Counted from the first letter of the stretch, positions 8,594 to 17,199 are shown. The stretch is DNA of 51,779 bases from Thermotogaceae bacterium (GCA_026993805.1 JALWSA010000041.1:1-51779); one strand, 5' to 3'. A program made the numbers and translations. The notes: a model not told the origin generated them from the sequence alone.

Positions 8594-9319
8594 ATGATGC
8601 TGTTTAAAGATATGATTCTTCCAGGAACTACTTGGAATCCGGTCACTGGATGCACGGAATACAGCCTGGGCTGCAAGAATTGCTATGCAAAGCGGATAGC
8701 CCTTCGCCTTCAAAAAGAAGGTGTGGAAAAGTACAGAAACGGCTTCAAAGTGACCCTGCATCCTCAGGAACTCGACGCTCCCCTTCACTGGAAAAAACCA
8801 AAAGCTATCTTTGTTGTATCCATGGGAGATCTCTTTCACCCAGAAGTCCCGGACGAGTTCATCATGAAAGTATTTGATGTGATGAACAGGGCCTACTGGC
8901 ATCACTTCCGACTTCTAACCAAGAGAATCGAAAGGATGCTCGAAATATCGAAAAAGGTAGAGTGGACGAGAAACATATGGGCAGGTGTGACCGTCGAACA
9001 CAAAGCCTATCTTTACAGATTAGATATACTGCGGAAAATCCCTGCGTATATAAGATACATAAACTTCTCGCCGCTTCTGAGCGACATCCCTTGGATAGAC
9101 CTTGACGGTATAGATTGGGTAATAACAGGCGGCGAAAGCGGGCCAAATGCCCGAAAAGTAAAACCAGAATGGATAAGGCATATAAGGGACATGTGCAAAG
9201 CCCAAGGAGTACCCTTTTACTTTGCCCAATGGGGCGGTCTCGACAGAAAGAAAAACGGCAACGTCTTAGACGGTCAGGTCTACGAAGAACTCCCCCTCGA
9301 AAAAATGATACAGATTTGA
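8594..9319 (+). CDS. DUF5131 family protein (phage Gp37/Gp68 type)
   Basis: A 241-residue member of the Gp37/Gp68 (DUF5131) family, first named from phage proteins but widespread on chromosomes. The N-terminus holds a conserved cysteine cluster (Cys 20, 27 and 30 in TWNPVTGCTEYSLGCKNCYA), and the family is regarded as related to radical-SAM proteins. Further conserved pieces are IFVVSMGDLFHPEVP, LLTKRIERM, NIWAGVTVE, INFSPLL and WVITGGESGPNAR-PEWIRHIRD. The start is placed at ATG 8594 because AGGTGATT lies 7 bases ahead; the TTG at 8588 is too close to it. Its reaction is unknown. No other phage genes are nearby. Confidence 0.85.
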   Translation: MMLFKDMILPGTTWNPVTGCTEYSLGCKNCYAKRIALRLQKEGVEKYRNGFKVTLHPQELDAPLHWKKPKAIFVVSMGDLFHPEVPDEFIMKVFDVMNRAYWHHFRLLTKRIERMLEISKKVEWTRNIWAGVTVEHKAYLYRLDILRKIPAYIRYINFSPLLSDIPWIDLDGIDWVITGGESGPNARKVKPEWIRHIRDMCKAQGVPFYFAQWGGLDRKKNGNVLDGQVYEELPLEKMIQI

Positions 9320-9328
9320 GCGGTCACA

Positions 9329-9757
9329 TCAGTCTCCAAACACCATCCTGTACGCCCTACTAAAGAGTTCATCAGGAGGATTCGCCGCCCGCCAGTGCGC
9401 GTAGTCCTCTACATCGAGCTTTATGAGTTCCCAAACGACCGTTATTACGAAGGCATCATCGCTCATACCGATTATGGGGATGAAATCGGGAAGGAAGTCA
9501 AAAGGCGTAAGGAAATAGATGGCGGAAAAAGCGGCCGCCGAGACGCTGCTCCACGGAACTTTCCTGTATTTCCCAAACGCGTAGTCTTTCACCATGTAAA
9601 AGAAAAGAAGAACCTGAGCTATCTCCCTTTTTATGCGATTGACAAGTCCCTTCGCCTTTCTCTTGAAAGCGCCCTCCCTTGATACAAGCTTTTTCACTTC
9701 TTCTTCCGTCGTCTTGGAAGATTCATTCTCAACATACTTTTTGCTTGGAATCTTCAA
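9329..9757 (-). CDS. DUF1232 (YkvA-like) membrane protein
   Basis: A 142-residue protein with the DUF1232 signature YFLTPFDFLPDFIPIIGMSDDAFVI near residues 82-106: a hydrophobic hairpin around a DFLPD motif, followed by an amphipathic helix. The first 60 residues are charged and helical. The start is a TTG at 9757 overlapping the proC stop, with GGAGGG 10 bases upstream; no in-frame ATG is available nearby. Function of the family is unknown. It is probably translated from the proC message. Convergent with the DUF5131 gene, with only 9 bases between stops. Confidence 0.8.
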   Translation of the reverse strand: MKIPSKKYVENESSKTTEEEVKKLVSREGAFKRKAKGLVNRIKREIAQVLLFFYMVKDYAFGKYRKVPWSSVSAAAFSAIYFLTPFDFLPDFIPIIGMSDDAFVITVVWELIKLDVEDYAHWRAANPPDELFSRAYRMVFGD

Positions 9758-10566
9758 ATATTTTCGCCCTCCTCGAAGTAACGAGCCCTTCTGAAGGTGT
9801 CAGATATCGCTTTCATGAGAATTCCTCTTATACCTTCCCTTTCCATAGAATATATCCCTTCGATGGTTGTTCCTGCGGGAGATGTCACAAGATGCCTGAA
9901 TTCTCCCGGATGGTTTCCTTTCCTTTGCAAAAGTTCTGCCGAACCTTTCAGAGTTTCTATGACGAGCTCTCTCGAAAGATCGTAAGAAAGTCCCAGTCGA
10001 AGCCCTGCATCTATAAGGGCTTCTATGAGAACGAAGACGAAGGCCGGACCGCTTCCACTCAGAGCGGTAACAGCTGCCATGTGCTTTTCCTCTATCTCAA
10101 CGACCTTCCCGAGCGTTGATAGTATCTTCAAAACCATCTCCTTCGTGCTCGGACTGTCCTTCAAAACTTCCGAAAAGCTCACGGGGATAATTCCTCTTCC
10201 TATCATAGAAGGAACATTCGGCATTATTCTTGCAACGAGCGGAGTGAGAAGTCTTTTTTGAATGTATTCGGTCTTTATCCCAACCATAGTGCTTACGACT
10301 ACCTTCTCTTCCATATCGACGCCTTCCAATTGTTTGAACATCACATTCGCGTCCTGGGGCTTCACGCAAAGGAAAACCACATCTGCTTTCTCGGCGAGCT
10401 CTGCATTGGAAGAAGTTATCTTTACCTTCCCGCCTTCCAGGTTCACAATTTTGCTGATCGTTCTGCTGTGTATGAGAATCTCCTCTATATCCATGTTGCG
10501 CGCCCTTTTGAGCCGCTGCAGTATTATCTTTCCTATATTCCCAACCCCTATTATTCCAATCTTCAT
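9754..10566 (-). CDS. proC: Pyrroline-5-carboxylate reductase
   Basis: Catalyses the last step of proline synthesis, NAD(P)H reduction of 1-pyrroline-5-carboxylate. At 270 residues it matches the usual length. The N-terminal dinucleotide fold is GIIGVGNIG at 4-12, with the cofactor-side motif VVFLCVKPQD. Substrate and dimer region motifs include RIMPNVPSMIGRG, ALSGSGPAFVFVLIEALIDAG-RLGLS and the C-terminal TSPAGTTIEG (SPGGTT in most homologues). ATG at 10566 follows GGGGGTG. The gene lies 76 bases after a small unknown gene, with a hairpin in the gap. Confidence 0.95.
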   Translation of the reverse strand: MKIGIIGVGNIGKIILQRLKRARNMDIEEILIHSRTISKIVNLEGGKVKITSSNAELAEKADVVFLCVKPQDANVMFKQLEGVDMEEKVVVSTMVGIKTEYIQKRLLTPLVARIMPNVPSMIGRGIIPVSFSEVLKDSPSTKEMVLKILSTLGKVVEIEEKHMAAVTALSGSGPAFVFVLIEALIDAGLRLGLSYDLSRELVIETLKGSAELLQRKGNHPGEFRHLVTSPAGTTIEGIYSMEREGIRGILMKAISDTFRRARYFEEGENI

Positions 10567-10596
10567 TTAACACACCCCCAGCTCTTTTATACGAAA

Positions 10597-10616
10597 CCCG
10601 CCCCAAAAGGGGCGGG
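10597..10616 (-). terminator. GC-rich hairpin between the small unknown gene and proC
   Basis: A perfect 8-bp stem (CCCGCCCC 10597-10604, GGGGCGGG 10609-10616, loop AAAA) is followed on the minus strand by TTTCGTATAAAA. This would end or weaken the cstA transcript before proC. The U-tract is poor, so read-through is likely. Confidence 0.55.
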
Positions 10617-10642
10617 CTCATCGCGCGTGCTGTGAAGGTTTT

Positions 10643-10921
10643 TCAGCATACATCCCTTATTGCTCTTTCACCGAAATCCTGCAGATCAAAGACCTCGACT
10701 TTCTTTCCACTCGCCTTAAGCTCCTTTGCTTTCTGACGTGCCGCTTTCCTCGGATTTTCAGTTATGTTTATCTCAATATCTTCTGCGATTTCAGCGACAG
10801 CTTCTGCGGGTTCTTCCCTGCAATAAACTATGACCCTTTCGACATCGTTCCTCTCCCTGAACTTTGCAATTCCTTCAACATCTACACGCCCCAGTTTGGA
10901 CGTGTATCCAATGAATATCAC
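10643..10921 (-). CDS. Small unknown protein coupled to cstA
   Basis: I do not recognise this 92-residue soluble protein. It alternates strands and helices (MIFIGYTSKLG, then VERVIVYCREEPAEAVAEIAEDIEINI, then KVEVFDLQDFGERAI), like half of a Rossmann-type fold. It has a Lys/Arg-rich middle helix and two Cys. The GTG start overlaps the cstA stop in GTGA, so expression is coupled to the transporter. A regulatory or accessory role for CstA is possible but only guessed from position. Confidence 0.6.
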   Translation of the reverse strand: MIFIGYTSKLGRVDVEGIAKFRERNDVERVIVYCREEPAEAVAEIAEDIEINITENPRKAARQKAKELKASGKKVEVFDLQDFGERAIRDVC

Positions 10922-12630
10922 TCGATTTCTCCCTCCTCAAATTTCCTGGCCCGGGACAGCACAACGATCGCCTCTATCACAAGCCAGACCATGAGTATGA
11001 AAACGATCGTTCCGATGGTGAAGAGCAACGTATTGTGCGTTTTATAGAAGTTCTTTATGTTCATCACCATAGCCCAACCCGTCATGAATACCATGAAGAC
11101 CATTGGGATCGCGGCTATCCACGGATTGGATCTCTTCCTAACCAAGTACACAGTGACTATCAGTAGCGCAAGAGCAGCGAGCAGCTGATTGACCGTTCCA
11201 AAGAGCGGCCAGAGTATGAGAGCACCTTTTCCGCTGGGATTCGCAAACGCCAACGCCAGTGCAGAGGCAACGGCAATAAAGGTGGCAACATACTTATTCT
11301 TAAGCCAGTTCTGTTTCAAGCTATCTCCTATTTCCTGGACTATGTACCTCTGGACCCTTGTTGCAGTATCCAACGTGGTTCCAGCAAAACTGACAATAAA
11401 GACTCCCATGATCGTCGCGAGCAGGTCATGCATGAACTTGCTTCTTCCAAAGAGGTACATCATCATGTTTGTGGAACCTTCGACGAAAGCGCTTATCTTA
11501 GCTCCGAGGCCCTTGGCCGTAGCCCAATCTGCGTAATGCTGACTCCAGGCTTGAACACCGGCCTCCAATCCCTTACCCATCGCTCCGAATCCAGCCGCAA
11601 CAGCCAAAACGACCAGAGACGCAAGAATACCTTCGGCGACCATTCCGCCGTATCCAACGAGCTGCGCGTCAGACTCTTTGTCTATCTGCTTTGAAGAAGT
11701 TCCGGACGAGACCAGGGAGTGGAATCCGGATATAGCACCACAGGCTATCGTAACGAACAGGAACGGCCAGATCGGCGGTGCTCCCTTAGGAGTCGGGTTG
11801 AACGCTGGAGCGACATAATTCAAATGTGCCGGGTCCCTTATCACTGCTGCTATTCCACCCAGGAATATGAGTCCCATAGCCACCAATAGCTCGTGGGAGT
11901 TTATGTAGTCCCTTGGCTGAAGGAGCGTCTCGACGGGAAGCGTGGATGCTATGAAGGCGTAAATCATGAGTATCCATAGCCATGTGACTATTGGATTTGG
12001 AAGCGTTATCGGCAAGAAGACACCTATGACGACGGTCAGGTACATCAAACCGAGCGCTACCCAGGACCACGTGTGAAGGTTTCTACCCTTCTTGTAGACC
12101 ATGTAAGAGAGCGTTATCGCTATGGGTATCTCCATCCACACGGGGAAGACAGACTGCGGGTACATGTTGAACAAGATTCCCATGATCATTGCGAATATCG
12201 CTATGACGATCCAGAGCTCGAAGAAGATTATGGCGATAAACAGGTACTTCGCCCTTGGCCCAACGATTCTCGTGGTGAGATCTCCAATACTCCTTCCCTT
12301 GTTTCTCATGGAAACGACCAGTGATCCGAAGTCATGGACTGCACCTGCAAGGATCGTTCCAAGAGTTATCCACAAAACTGCGGGAACCCATCCCCACATT
12401 ATCGCGATGGCAGGTCCGACGATAGGACCGAGCCCTGCTATGGAAGTGAAGTGGTGTCCCCAAACTACCCATTTGTTGGTGGGAACATAGTCCACCCCGT
12501 CTTCTAATTCATGAGCGGGGGTTGTCCTGCTGTCATCAAGCTTGAAGATCTTCTTGGCGATCCAGCCGCCGTAGAGCTTGTACATCACGAAGAACCAAAT
12601 GAGTGAGAGTACGAACACCAAGAAACCCAT
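10918..12630 (-). CDS. cstA: Carbon starvation protein CstA (peptide/pyruvate transporter family)
   Basis: A 570-residue polytopic membrane protein with the CstA core: WVVWGHHFTSIAGLGPIVGPAIAIMWGWVPA at 53-83, GAVHDFGSL, SMRNKGRSIGDL, and later CGAISGFHSLVSSGTSSKQI. CstA proteins import peptides or, in some species, pyruvate, and are typically induced when carbon runs low. The C-terminal half has the usual extra helices (PLFGTVNQLLAALALL). ATG at 12630 is preceded by GGGGAGGTGGG and a clear promoter. A four-base overlap links it to the small gene at 10643. Confidence 0.95.
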   Translation of the reverse strand: MGFLVFVLSLIWFFVMYKLYGGWIAKKIFKLDDSRTTPAHELEDGVDYVPTNKWVVWGHHFTSIAGLGPIVGPAIAIMWGWVPAVLWITLGTILAGAVHDFGSLVVSMRNKGRSIGDLTTRIVGPRAKYLFIAIIFFELWIVIAIFAMIMGILFNMYPQSVFPVWMEIPIAITLSYMVYKKGRNLHTWSWVALGLMYLTVVIGVFLPITLPNPIVTWLWILMIYAFIASTLPVETLLQPRDYINSHELLVAMGLIFLGGIAAVIRDPAHLNYVAPAFNPTPKGAPPIWPFLFVTIACGAISGFHSLVSSGTSSKQIDKESDAQLVGYGGMVAEGILASLVVLAVAAGFGAMGKGLEAGVQAWSQHYADWATAKGLGAKISAFVEGSTNMMMYLFGRSKFMHDLLATIMGVFIVSFAGTTLDTATRVQRYIVQEIGDSLKQNWLKNKYVATFIAVASALALAFANPSGKGALILWPLFGTVNQLLAALALLIVTVYLVRKRSNPWIAAIPMVFMVFMTGWAMVMNIKNFYKTHNTLLFTIGTIVFILMVWLVIEAIVVLSRARKFEEGEIE

Positions 12631-12667
12631 CCGCCCACCTCCCCATTTGTTTGGTTACTCAACCTTG

Positions 12668-12695
12668 ATTTTACACATATAAGTGGTTTGATCAA
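12668..12695 (-). promoter_or_regulatory. Promoter for cstA
   Basis: Minus-strand TTGATC (12695-12690), 16 bases, TAAAAT (12673-12668), about 40 bases before the cstA start. Confidence 0.6.
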
Positions 12696-12988
12696 AAACG
12701 AGAGCTCTGACCCCTCTTTTCACCCCAATAATCTCATCTTTTTTATCATACCCCGCCGCCACTTTTTCTTCAATTTATTCCAAATTCACGATTTTTCCTT
12801 CAAAGCCACATGTTCAACAAAAGCTGAGACATACGATTTCACAATCCTACCGATTATTTTACCTCTTCACACCGCAAATGCCATTCTTTTGAAAACCCTT
12901 CCTTTCACTACCAGGGATTTAGCAATAAATCTTCTTCGTTTTGAGCCCTACCATTTGGTACCATAAGCTATGCAGGGGAGATGAAAAC
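12696..12988. other. Intergenic region without a recognisable gene
   Basis: About 290 bases between the cstA promoter and the molybdenum-hydroxylase gene. It is pyrimidine-rich on the plus strand. I see no RNA gene, no terminator and no convincing promoter for the downstream gene. The one open frame here (12688-12966) has no ribosome site and an unlikely composition. Confidence 0.5.
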
Positions 12989-15244
12989 GTGAAACTCGTG
13001 GGAAGGAAAGTAAAAAGGATTGACGCAATGGAAAAAGCCCTCGGAAGATCGACATACACGCATGATTTCGAGCTTCCCGGGATGCTCTACGGAGCCGTCG
13101 TGTACCCAGGCGTTGCCCATGGGGTTTTGAAAAGCATAGACACATCAAAAGCCAAAAAGGTACCGGGAGTCGCCGCGGTTGCGACGTACAAGGACGTTCC
13201 AAACAACGAGCTCGGTATCGTCACAAAGGACATGCATGTTCTGGTGCCAGTGGGTGGGAAGGTGAGGTTTGAAGCGGACCCGGTGGCTTTAGTTGCAGCC
13301 GAAACAAAGGAGGCTGCAGAGGAAGCCGCAGCTCTTGTGAAATTCGAGATCGAAGAACTACCGCCAGTCTTGACGATAGATCGGGCTTTAAAGAACGACA
13401 TCGTAGTCAATGGCGAGAGAAACGATGCTTTTCACAGAAAAATCAGAAGGGGAGATGTCGAAAAGGCACTGGAAGAAAGTCATCTCGTCATCGACATGGA
13501 ATTCGAAACGGGATACCAAGAGCATGCCTATCTGGAAACACAAGGCGCAGTCGCATGGTGGGATGGAAACACGATGACCATTTGGGGCTCTATGCAATGC
13601 CCTTACTATGTACAGAACGATGTTGCGGAAGTTCTTCGTCTCCCACTTTCAAAGGTTCGGGTAATTCAGCTTGAAACTGGCGGGGGTTTTGGCGGAAAAG
13701 AAGACGTTCCCTCTTATATAGCTGTCAAAGCGGCTCTCCTGTCTTATCTCACGATGAAACCTGTAAAGCTCGTTTACAAAAGAGAGTGGGATTTCAGGGA
13801 AACGAGCAAAAGACATCCGAGCAAGTCGCGCTACAGAGTCGGATTCTCCAAAGACGGAAAAGTTCTTGCGCTCCACGCAACAGTTTATTTAGACATGGGA
13901 GCGTACTCAACTCTCACACCTATAGTCATGTACAGAAGCCTTACGCACGCGGGAAGTGCTTATTCCATAGATAATGTACATGTCGATGTCTACGGCGTTT
14001 ATACGAACAAAGTCCCCACAGGCGCTTTCAGAGGTTTTGGCTCTCCGCAGGTTCTCTTCGCCATGGAAAGCATCATGGACGAAGCAGCAAAGCGCCTTGG
14101 AATAGATCCGCTCGAAATAAGGATGAAGAACGCCCTGCAGCCTGGAAAATCCACGATAACCGGTCATGTTCTGAAAAGCTCTGTTGGAGCAAAGCAAACA
14201 CTAATGGCGGTCAAAAAGGCTTCGAACTACGAAAAGCTAAAGAAAGAAGTCGAAGAATTCAACAAAAAGAGCGTCTTCCTTAAAAGAGGGCTTGGCTGGT
14301 CCCACGTGATATACGGCGTATCTCTTGGCTCAGCAGGCCAGCATCTTGACGCGTCGGCTGCTCAGGTTCACGTGAAAGCAGACGGGAGCGTAACCGTGAT
14401 GATAGGCGGAACGGAGATGGGACAGGGCGCAAAGACTGTCATGGCAATGATAGCCTGCGAAGTGTTGGGATGCGAACTTGAAAAAGTCACAGTCCTTCAG
14501 CCCGATACATCTGTGCTACAGGACAGCGGACCTACTGTCGCATCGAGAACGACTGTATTTTCTGGAAACGCGGTCAAAATCGCCGCCCAGAAGATAAGAG
14601 ATAGGATCGTGGAATTTCTCAAGAAGGAAGGGTATAAAAGCATTGAGATAGGCAAAGGCATCTGGGTTCTGGACGGGGAACACGTTCCATTTGGAGCGGT
14701 AATCAGAAAAGCAAACGATGCCAATGTAAAACTCGTTGAAACCGGATGGTATGAAACACCAAAACTCCACTTCGACCAGGAGACGGGTACAGGAGAGGCT
14801 TATATAACTTACACTTTCTCAACCCAGCTTTCTCTCGTCGAAGTCGATATATTGACGGGAAGAGTACAGGTTAAGGAAGTCTGGGTGTGCCATGACATAG
14901 GAAAAGTGATAAACCCCGATGGGGCAATCGGACAGGTCCAGGGAGGAGTAGTTCAAGGAATGGGGTACGCCCTAATGGAAGAGATAAAGCACGACGAAAA
15001 GGGAAGAATGATCATCAGGAACTTCGACAACTACACTGTTCCGCTCATAACGGACATACCGAAGATAAACGCTATGTTCGTGGAAGAAGAATTTGAAGAA
15101 GGTCCTTTCGGGGCAAAAGGGCTGGGAGAACCCTCCCTCATGAGCTCTCCCCCTTCCATTGCAAATGCTGTTTCCAATGCCCTTGGTGTTAGATTCAATA
15201 GACTTCCAATAACTCCAGAGGAGGTGCTCCTGAAACTGTCATGA
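12989..15244 (+). CDS. Xanthine dehydrogenase/aldehyde oxidase family molybdopterin-binding subunit
   Basis: The 751-residue catalytic subunit of a molybdenum hydroxylase. It has the N-terminal aldehyde-oxidase 'hammerhead' domain (about 10-120), then the molybdopterin-binding domains: GGGFGGKE at 231-238, GAFRGFGSPQ at 345-354, GTEMGQG at 474-480 and GAKGLGEP with the base-catalyst Glu near 714. All key motifs are present, so it should be active. Start is the GTG at 12989 after GGGGAGATG. Unusually, no FAD subunit, 2Fe-2S subunit or cofactor-maturation gene is next to it; remA follows with an overlapping start. Substrate cannot be assigned: purine, aldehyde and nicotinate hydroxylases share this fold. 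Confidence 0.92.
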   Translation: MKLVGRKVKRIDAMEKALGRSTYTHDFELPGMLYGAVVYPGVAHGVLKSIDTSKAKKVPGVAAVATYKDVPNNELGIVTKDMHVLVPVGGKVRFEADPVALVAAETKEAAEEAAALVKFEIEELPPVLTIDRALKNDIVVNGERNDAFHRKIRRGDVEKALEESHLVIDMEFETGYQEHAYLETQGAVAWWDGNTMTIWGSMQCPYYVQNDVAEVLRLPLSKVRVIQLETGGGFGGKEDVPSYIAVKAALLSYLTMKPVKLVYKREWDFRETSKRHPSKSRYRVGFSKDGKVLALHATVYLDMGAYSTLTPIVMYRSLTHAGSAYSIDNVHVDVYGVYTNKVPTGAFRGFGSPQVLFAMESIMDEAAKRLGIDPLEIRMKNALQPGKSTITGHVLKSSVGAKQTLMAVKKASNYEKLKKEVEEFNKKSVFLKRGLGWSHVIYGVSLGSAGQHLDASAAQVHVKADGSVTVMIGGTEMGQGAKTVMAMIACEVLGCELEKVTVLQPDTSVLQDSGPTVASRTTVFSGNAVKIAAQKIRDRIVEFLKKEGYKSIEIGKGIWVLDGEHVPFGAVIRKANDANVKLVETGWYETPKLHFDQETGTGEAYITYTFSTQLSLVEVDILTGRVQVKEVWVCHDIGKVINPDGAIGQVQGGVVQGMGYALMEEIKHDEKGRMIIRNFDNYTVPLITDIPKINAMFVEEEFEEGPFGAKGLGEPSLMSSPPSIANAVSNALGVRFNRLPITPEEVLLKLS

Positions 15245-15480
15245 TAATCCATCTTGGAAAGTTCTACATAGTTAGAGAACGGGTTCTGGCGGTTCTTCCA
15301 GTCGATGTATCGAGTGTGAGAAGACTCAAAAAAGCCGCTTCATACGAGGGAAAGGTTGTAGATCTGACCTACGGAAAGCGCTCAAAGTCGGTCATACTCA
15401 CCGACAGCGGCCATGTTATAATCACTTCAATCGATGCAAAGGAGTTAGTTGAAAAGATCTGGAAGGGAGAAAAGAAATGA
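15241..15480 (+). CDS. DUF370 / RemA-RemB family regulatory protein
   Basis: A 79-residue protein matching the RemA/RemB (DUF370) family, small DNA-binding proteins that control extracellular matrix genes in Bacillus. The central segment VVDLTYGKRSKSVILTDSGHVI (residues 39-60) closely follows the RemA pattern [22 protein letters not shown], and the start MIIHLGKFYIV resembles RemB. Start ATG overlaps the stop of the preceding gene, and its own stop overlaps the lgt start (ATGA), so it is coupled to both. A target in envelope or surface genes is suggested by lgt next door but not shown. Confidence 0.8.
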   Translation: MIIHLGKFYIVRERVLAVLPVDVSSVRRLKKAASYEGKVVDLTYGKRSKSVILTDSGHVIITSIDAKELVEKIWKGEKK

Positions 15481-16349
15481 GGAAACACCTGCTTGCGGCG
15501 CTTATAATAGCGGGTGTTGGGATTTTTTTCCTTGCGTGGTTCCTCCATGCGACTTTCTCTGGAAAACTGGTCGTCGATCCCTTTATATTCAGAATAGGAA
15601 GGTTTAGACTCAAATGGTATTCCACCCTCATTGTTTCTGGACTGCTTCTCGCCTATTTTATAGCAAGGAAGTATTTCAAAAGTAGAGGATGGAAACCAGA
15701 AGAACTCGATGAGGCACTCCTTCTCGGTGTTGCGTTTGGAATAATCTGCGCAAGAGCCTACTATGTCGTCTTCGAATGGGATTACTTCAAAAACAATCCC
15801 TCCGAGATAATAAAGATCTGGCACGGCGGGATAGCGATACACGGCGGAATACTGGGCGCAATCTTTGCCGTCTGGCTTTATACGAGAAAGAAAAGATCAT
15901 TCACTTTTCTCGAAGGGTTAGATGTGATGACCTGGGTCTTCCCACTGGCTCAAGCCATCGGAAGGTGGGGAAATTTCTTCAACCACGAAGCTTACGGAAC
16001 ACCTACGAATCTTCCTTGGAAAATGTTTGTGCCACCTGCCTTTAGAATGCCCGGTTATGAAAGCTTTTCTTACTTCCATCCCACATTTCTCTATGAATCG
16101 GCGTGGGATCTCATGGTATTTGTCATTTTGACCATCTTCGTAAAACGCCATTACGAAAAGCCGGGGCAAGTAACAGCACTTTATCTTGTTCTATACTCCA
16201 TGGGAAGGATAATGGTGGAAGGGCTAAGAACAGACAGCCTGTGGTTTGGAAACATAAGAGTTGCGCAGCTTTTCAGCGCTGTAGCGATGTTTCTTGGTGC
16301 AATCTGGTACCTCATGCTGGTGAGGAAAAATGAGACTCGTGGCGATTGA
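15477..16349 (+). CDS. lgt: Prolipoprotein diacylglyceryl transferase
   Basis: Inner-membrane enzyme that transfers diacylglycerol from phosphatidylglycerol to the lipobox cysteine of prelipoproteins; the lipoproteins predicted in this window would be substrates. It has 290 residues and about seven membrane helices. The family signature GRWGNFFNHEAYG is at 162-174, with HGGIAIHGGILGA near 116-128 (containing the essential His) and YSMGRIMVEGLRTD towards the end. There is an extra N-terminal hydrophobic segment. Start overlaps the DUF370 stop; the 3' end overlaps the next gene by 20 bases. Confidence 0.96.
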   Translation: MRKHLLAALIIAGVGIFFLAWFLHATFSGKLVVDPFIFRIGRFRLKWYSTLIVSGLLLAYFIARKYFKSRGWKPEELDEALLLGVAFGIICARAYYVVFEWDYFKNNPSEIIKIWHGGIAIHGGILGAIFAVWLYTRKKRSFTFLEGLDVMTWVFPLAQAIGRWGNFFNHEAYGTPTNLPWKMFVPPAFRMPGYESFSYFHPTFLYESAWDLMVFVILTIFVKRHYEKPGQVTALYLVLYSMGRIMVEGLRTDSLWFGNIRVAQLFSAVAMFLGAIWYLMLVRKNETRGD

Positions 16350-17067
16350 TCTCGGTGATGATATCGATGTCTCCAAGACAGTAAAAGACCTGGGAGTAAA
16401 ACCCCCAGCGACTTGGGAGGATCCCATCGCAGTCTCTCACTCTTTAGGAGAAATCCTCCTTTACAGCTTCGGTGCGCTTGTGGGAATAAACATTCCTCAC
16501 AGCGATATAACGAGAATCGCAAAGGAGTTCTTAAAATTCACGCAAAACGGAAGCTTGGGTGAAGTTGAAGAAGTTGTGATAGAAAAAGGTTCCGGCTCGG
16601 AAGAAATCATTGGTGTTGAAAAGTTAGATGAGCTGGCCATAAAAGTTGTATCTTTCGCGCTCGCACAGAGCGTCGCACTCTCAAGGATGGAAAAGATAAT
16701 GGACGAGATAGAAGAAGAAGTCGAAAAAGTCCTCTTCAGCAAAAGAAGGTTCTCCGGAAAGAAAGCCCTTGACGTAGCAAAAACTCTTATGAAAACCCGC
16801 CATGAGCTCATCTCCGATATAATGATCCTCGAAAAACCATCTTTGACATGGGAAGAGGACAGGCTGGATGATCTTTACGAAAAAGTATCCAAATACCTCG
16901 AACTCGGAAGAAGATATCGCGTGATGGAAAAACGCCTTCAGAGTGCATTCGAAACCGTTCAAGTCCTTTTGTCCTTCTCTTCCGAAGCTCGTGGAAACCT
17001 GCTCGAACTCCTTATTGTGATCTTGATAATCATCGAAATCTTGCTCTGGATAGTGGAGATCTTTTAA
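16330..17067 (+). CDS. RMD1/YagE family (DUF155) membrane protein
   Basis: A 245-residue protein with the DUF155 (RMD1/Sif2) layout: an N-terminal soluble region, then FALAQSVALSRMEKIMDEIEEEVEKV, a helical linker, and LEKPSLTWEEDRLDDLYEKVSKYLELGRRY. It ends with a hydrophobic membrane helix (ELLIVILIIIEILLWIVEIF). Yeast relatives act in mitochondria and meiosis, but the bacterial role is unknown. It lies within the lgt message, overlapping it by 20 bases, so expression is coupled. Confidence 0.85.
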   Translation: MRLVAIDLGDDIDVSKTVKDLGVKPPATWEDPIAVSHSLGEILLYSFGALVGINIPHSDITRIAKEFLKFTQNGSLGEVEEVVIEKGSGSEEIIGVEKLDELAIKVVSFALAQSVALSRMEKIMDEIEEEVEKVLFSKRRFSGKKALDVAKTLMKTRHELISDIMILEKPSLTWEEDRLDDLYEKVSKYLELGRRYRVMEKRLQSAFETVQVLLSFSSEARGNLLELLIVILIIIEILLWIVEIF

Positions 17068-17076
17068 CAAGGTCAC

Positions 17077-17199
17077 TTGTATCACACCTACAAATACTCC
17101 ACGAGTTCTTACGCAAGCTACATGAACTCGGAAGGCGCCAGAAGATACAGAACACTCCTTGCCGAAAATGGAAGGATTATTCTGGAAGAAGAATACTAA
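17077..17199 (+). CDS. Possible 40-residue small protein
   Basis: A short open frame after the DUF155 gene reads LYHTYKYSTSSYASYMNSEG, then ARRYRTLLAENGRIILEEEY, and ends just before the terminator. The composition (Tyr/Ser-rich, then a charged helix) looks protein-like rather than random. The start would be TTG at 17077 with only AAGG upstream; the first ATG (17122) leaves 25 residues. No family recognised. It may equally be untranslated trailer. Confidence 0.3.
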   Translation: MYHTYKYSTSSYASYMNSEGARRYRTLLAENGRIILEEEY

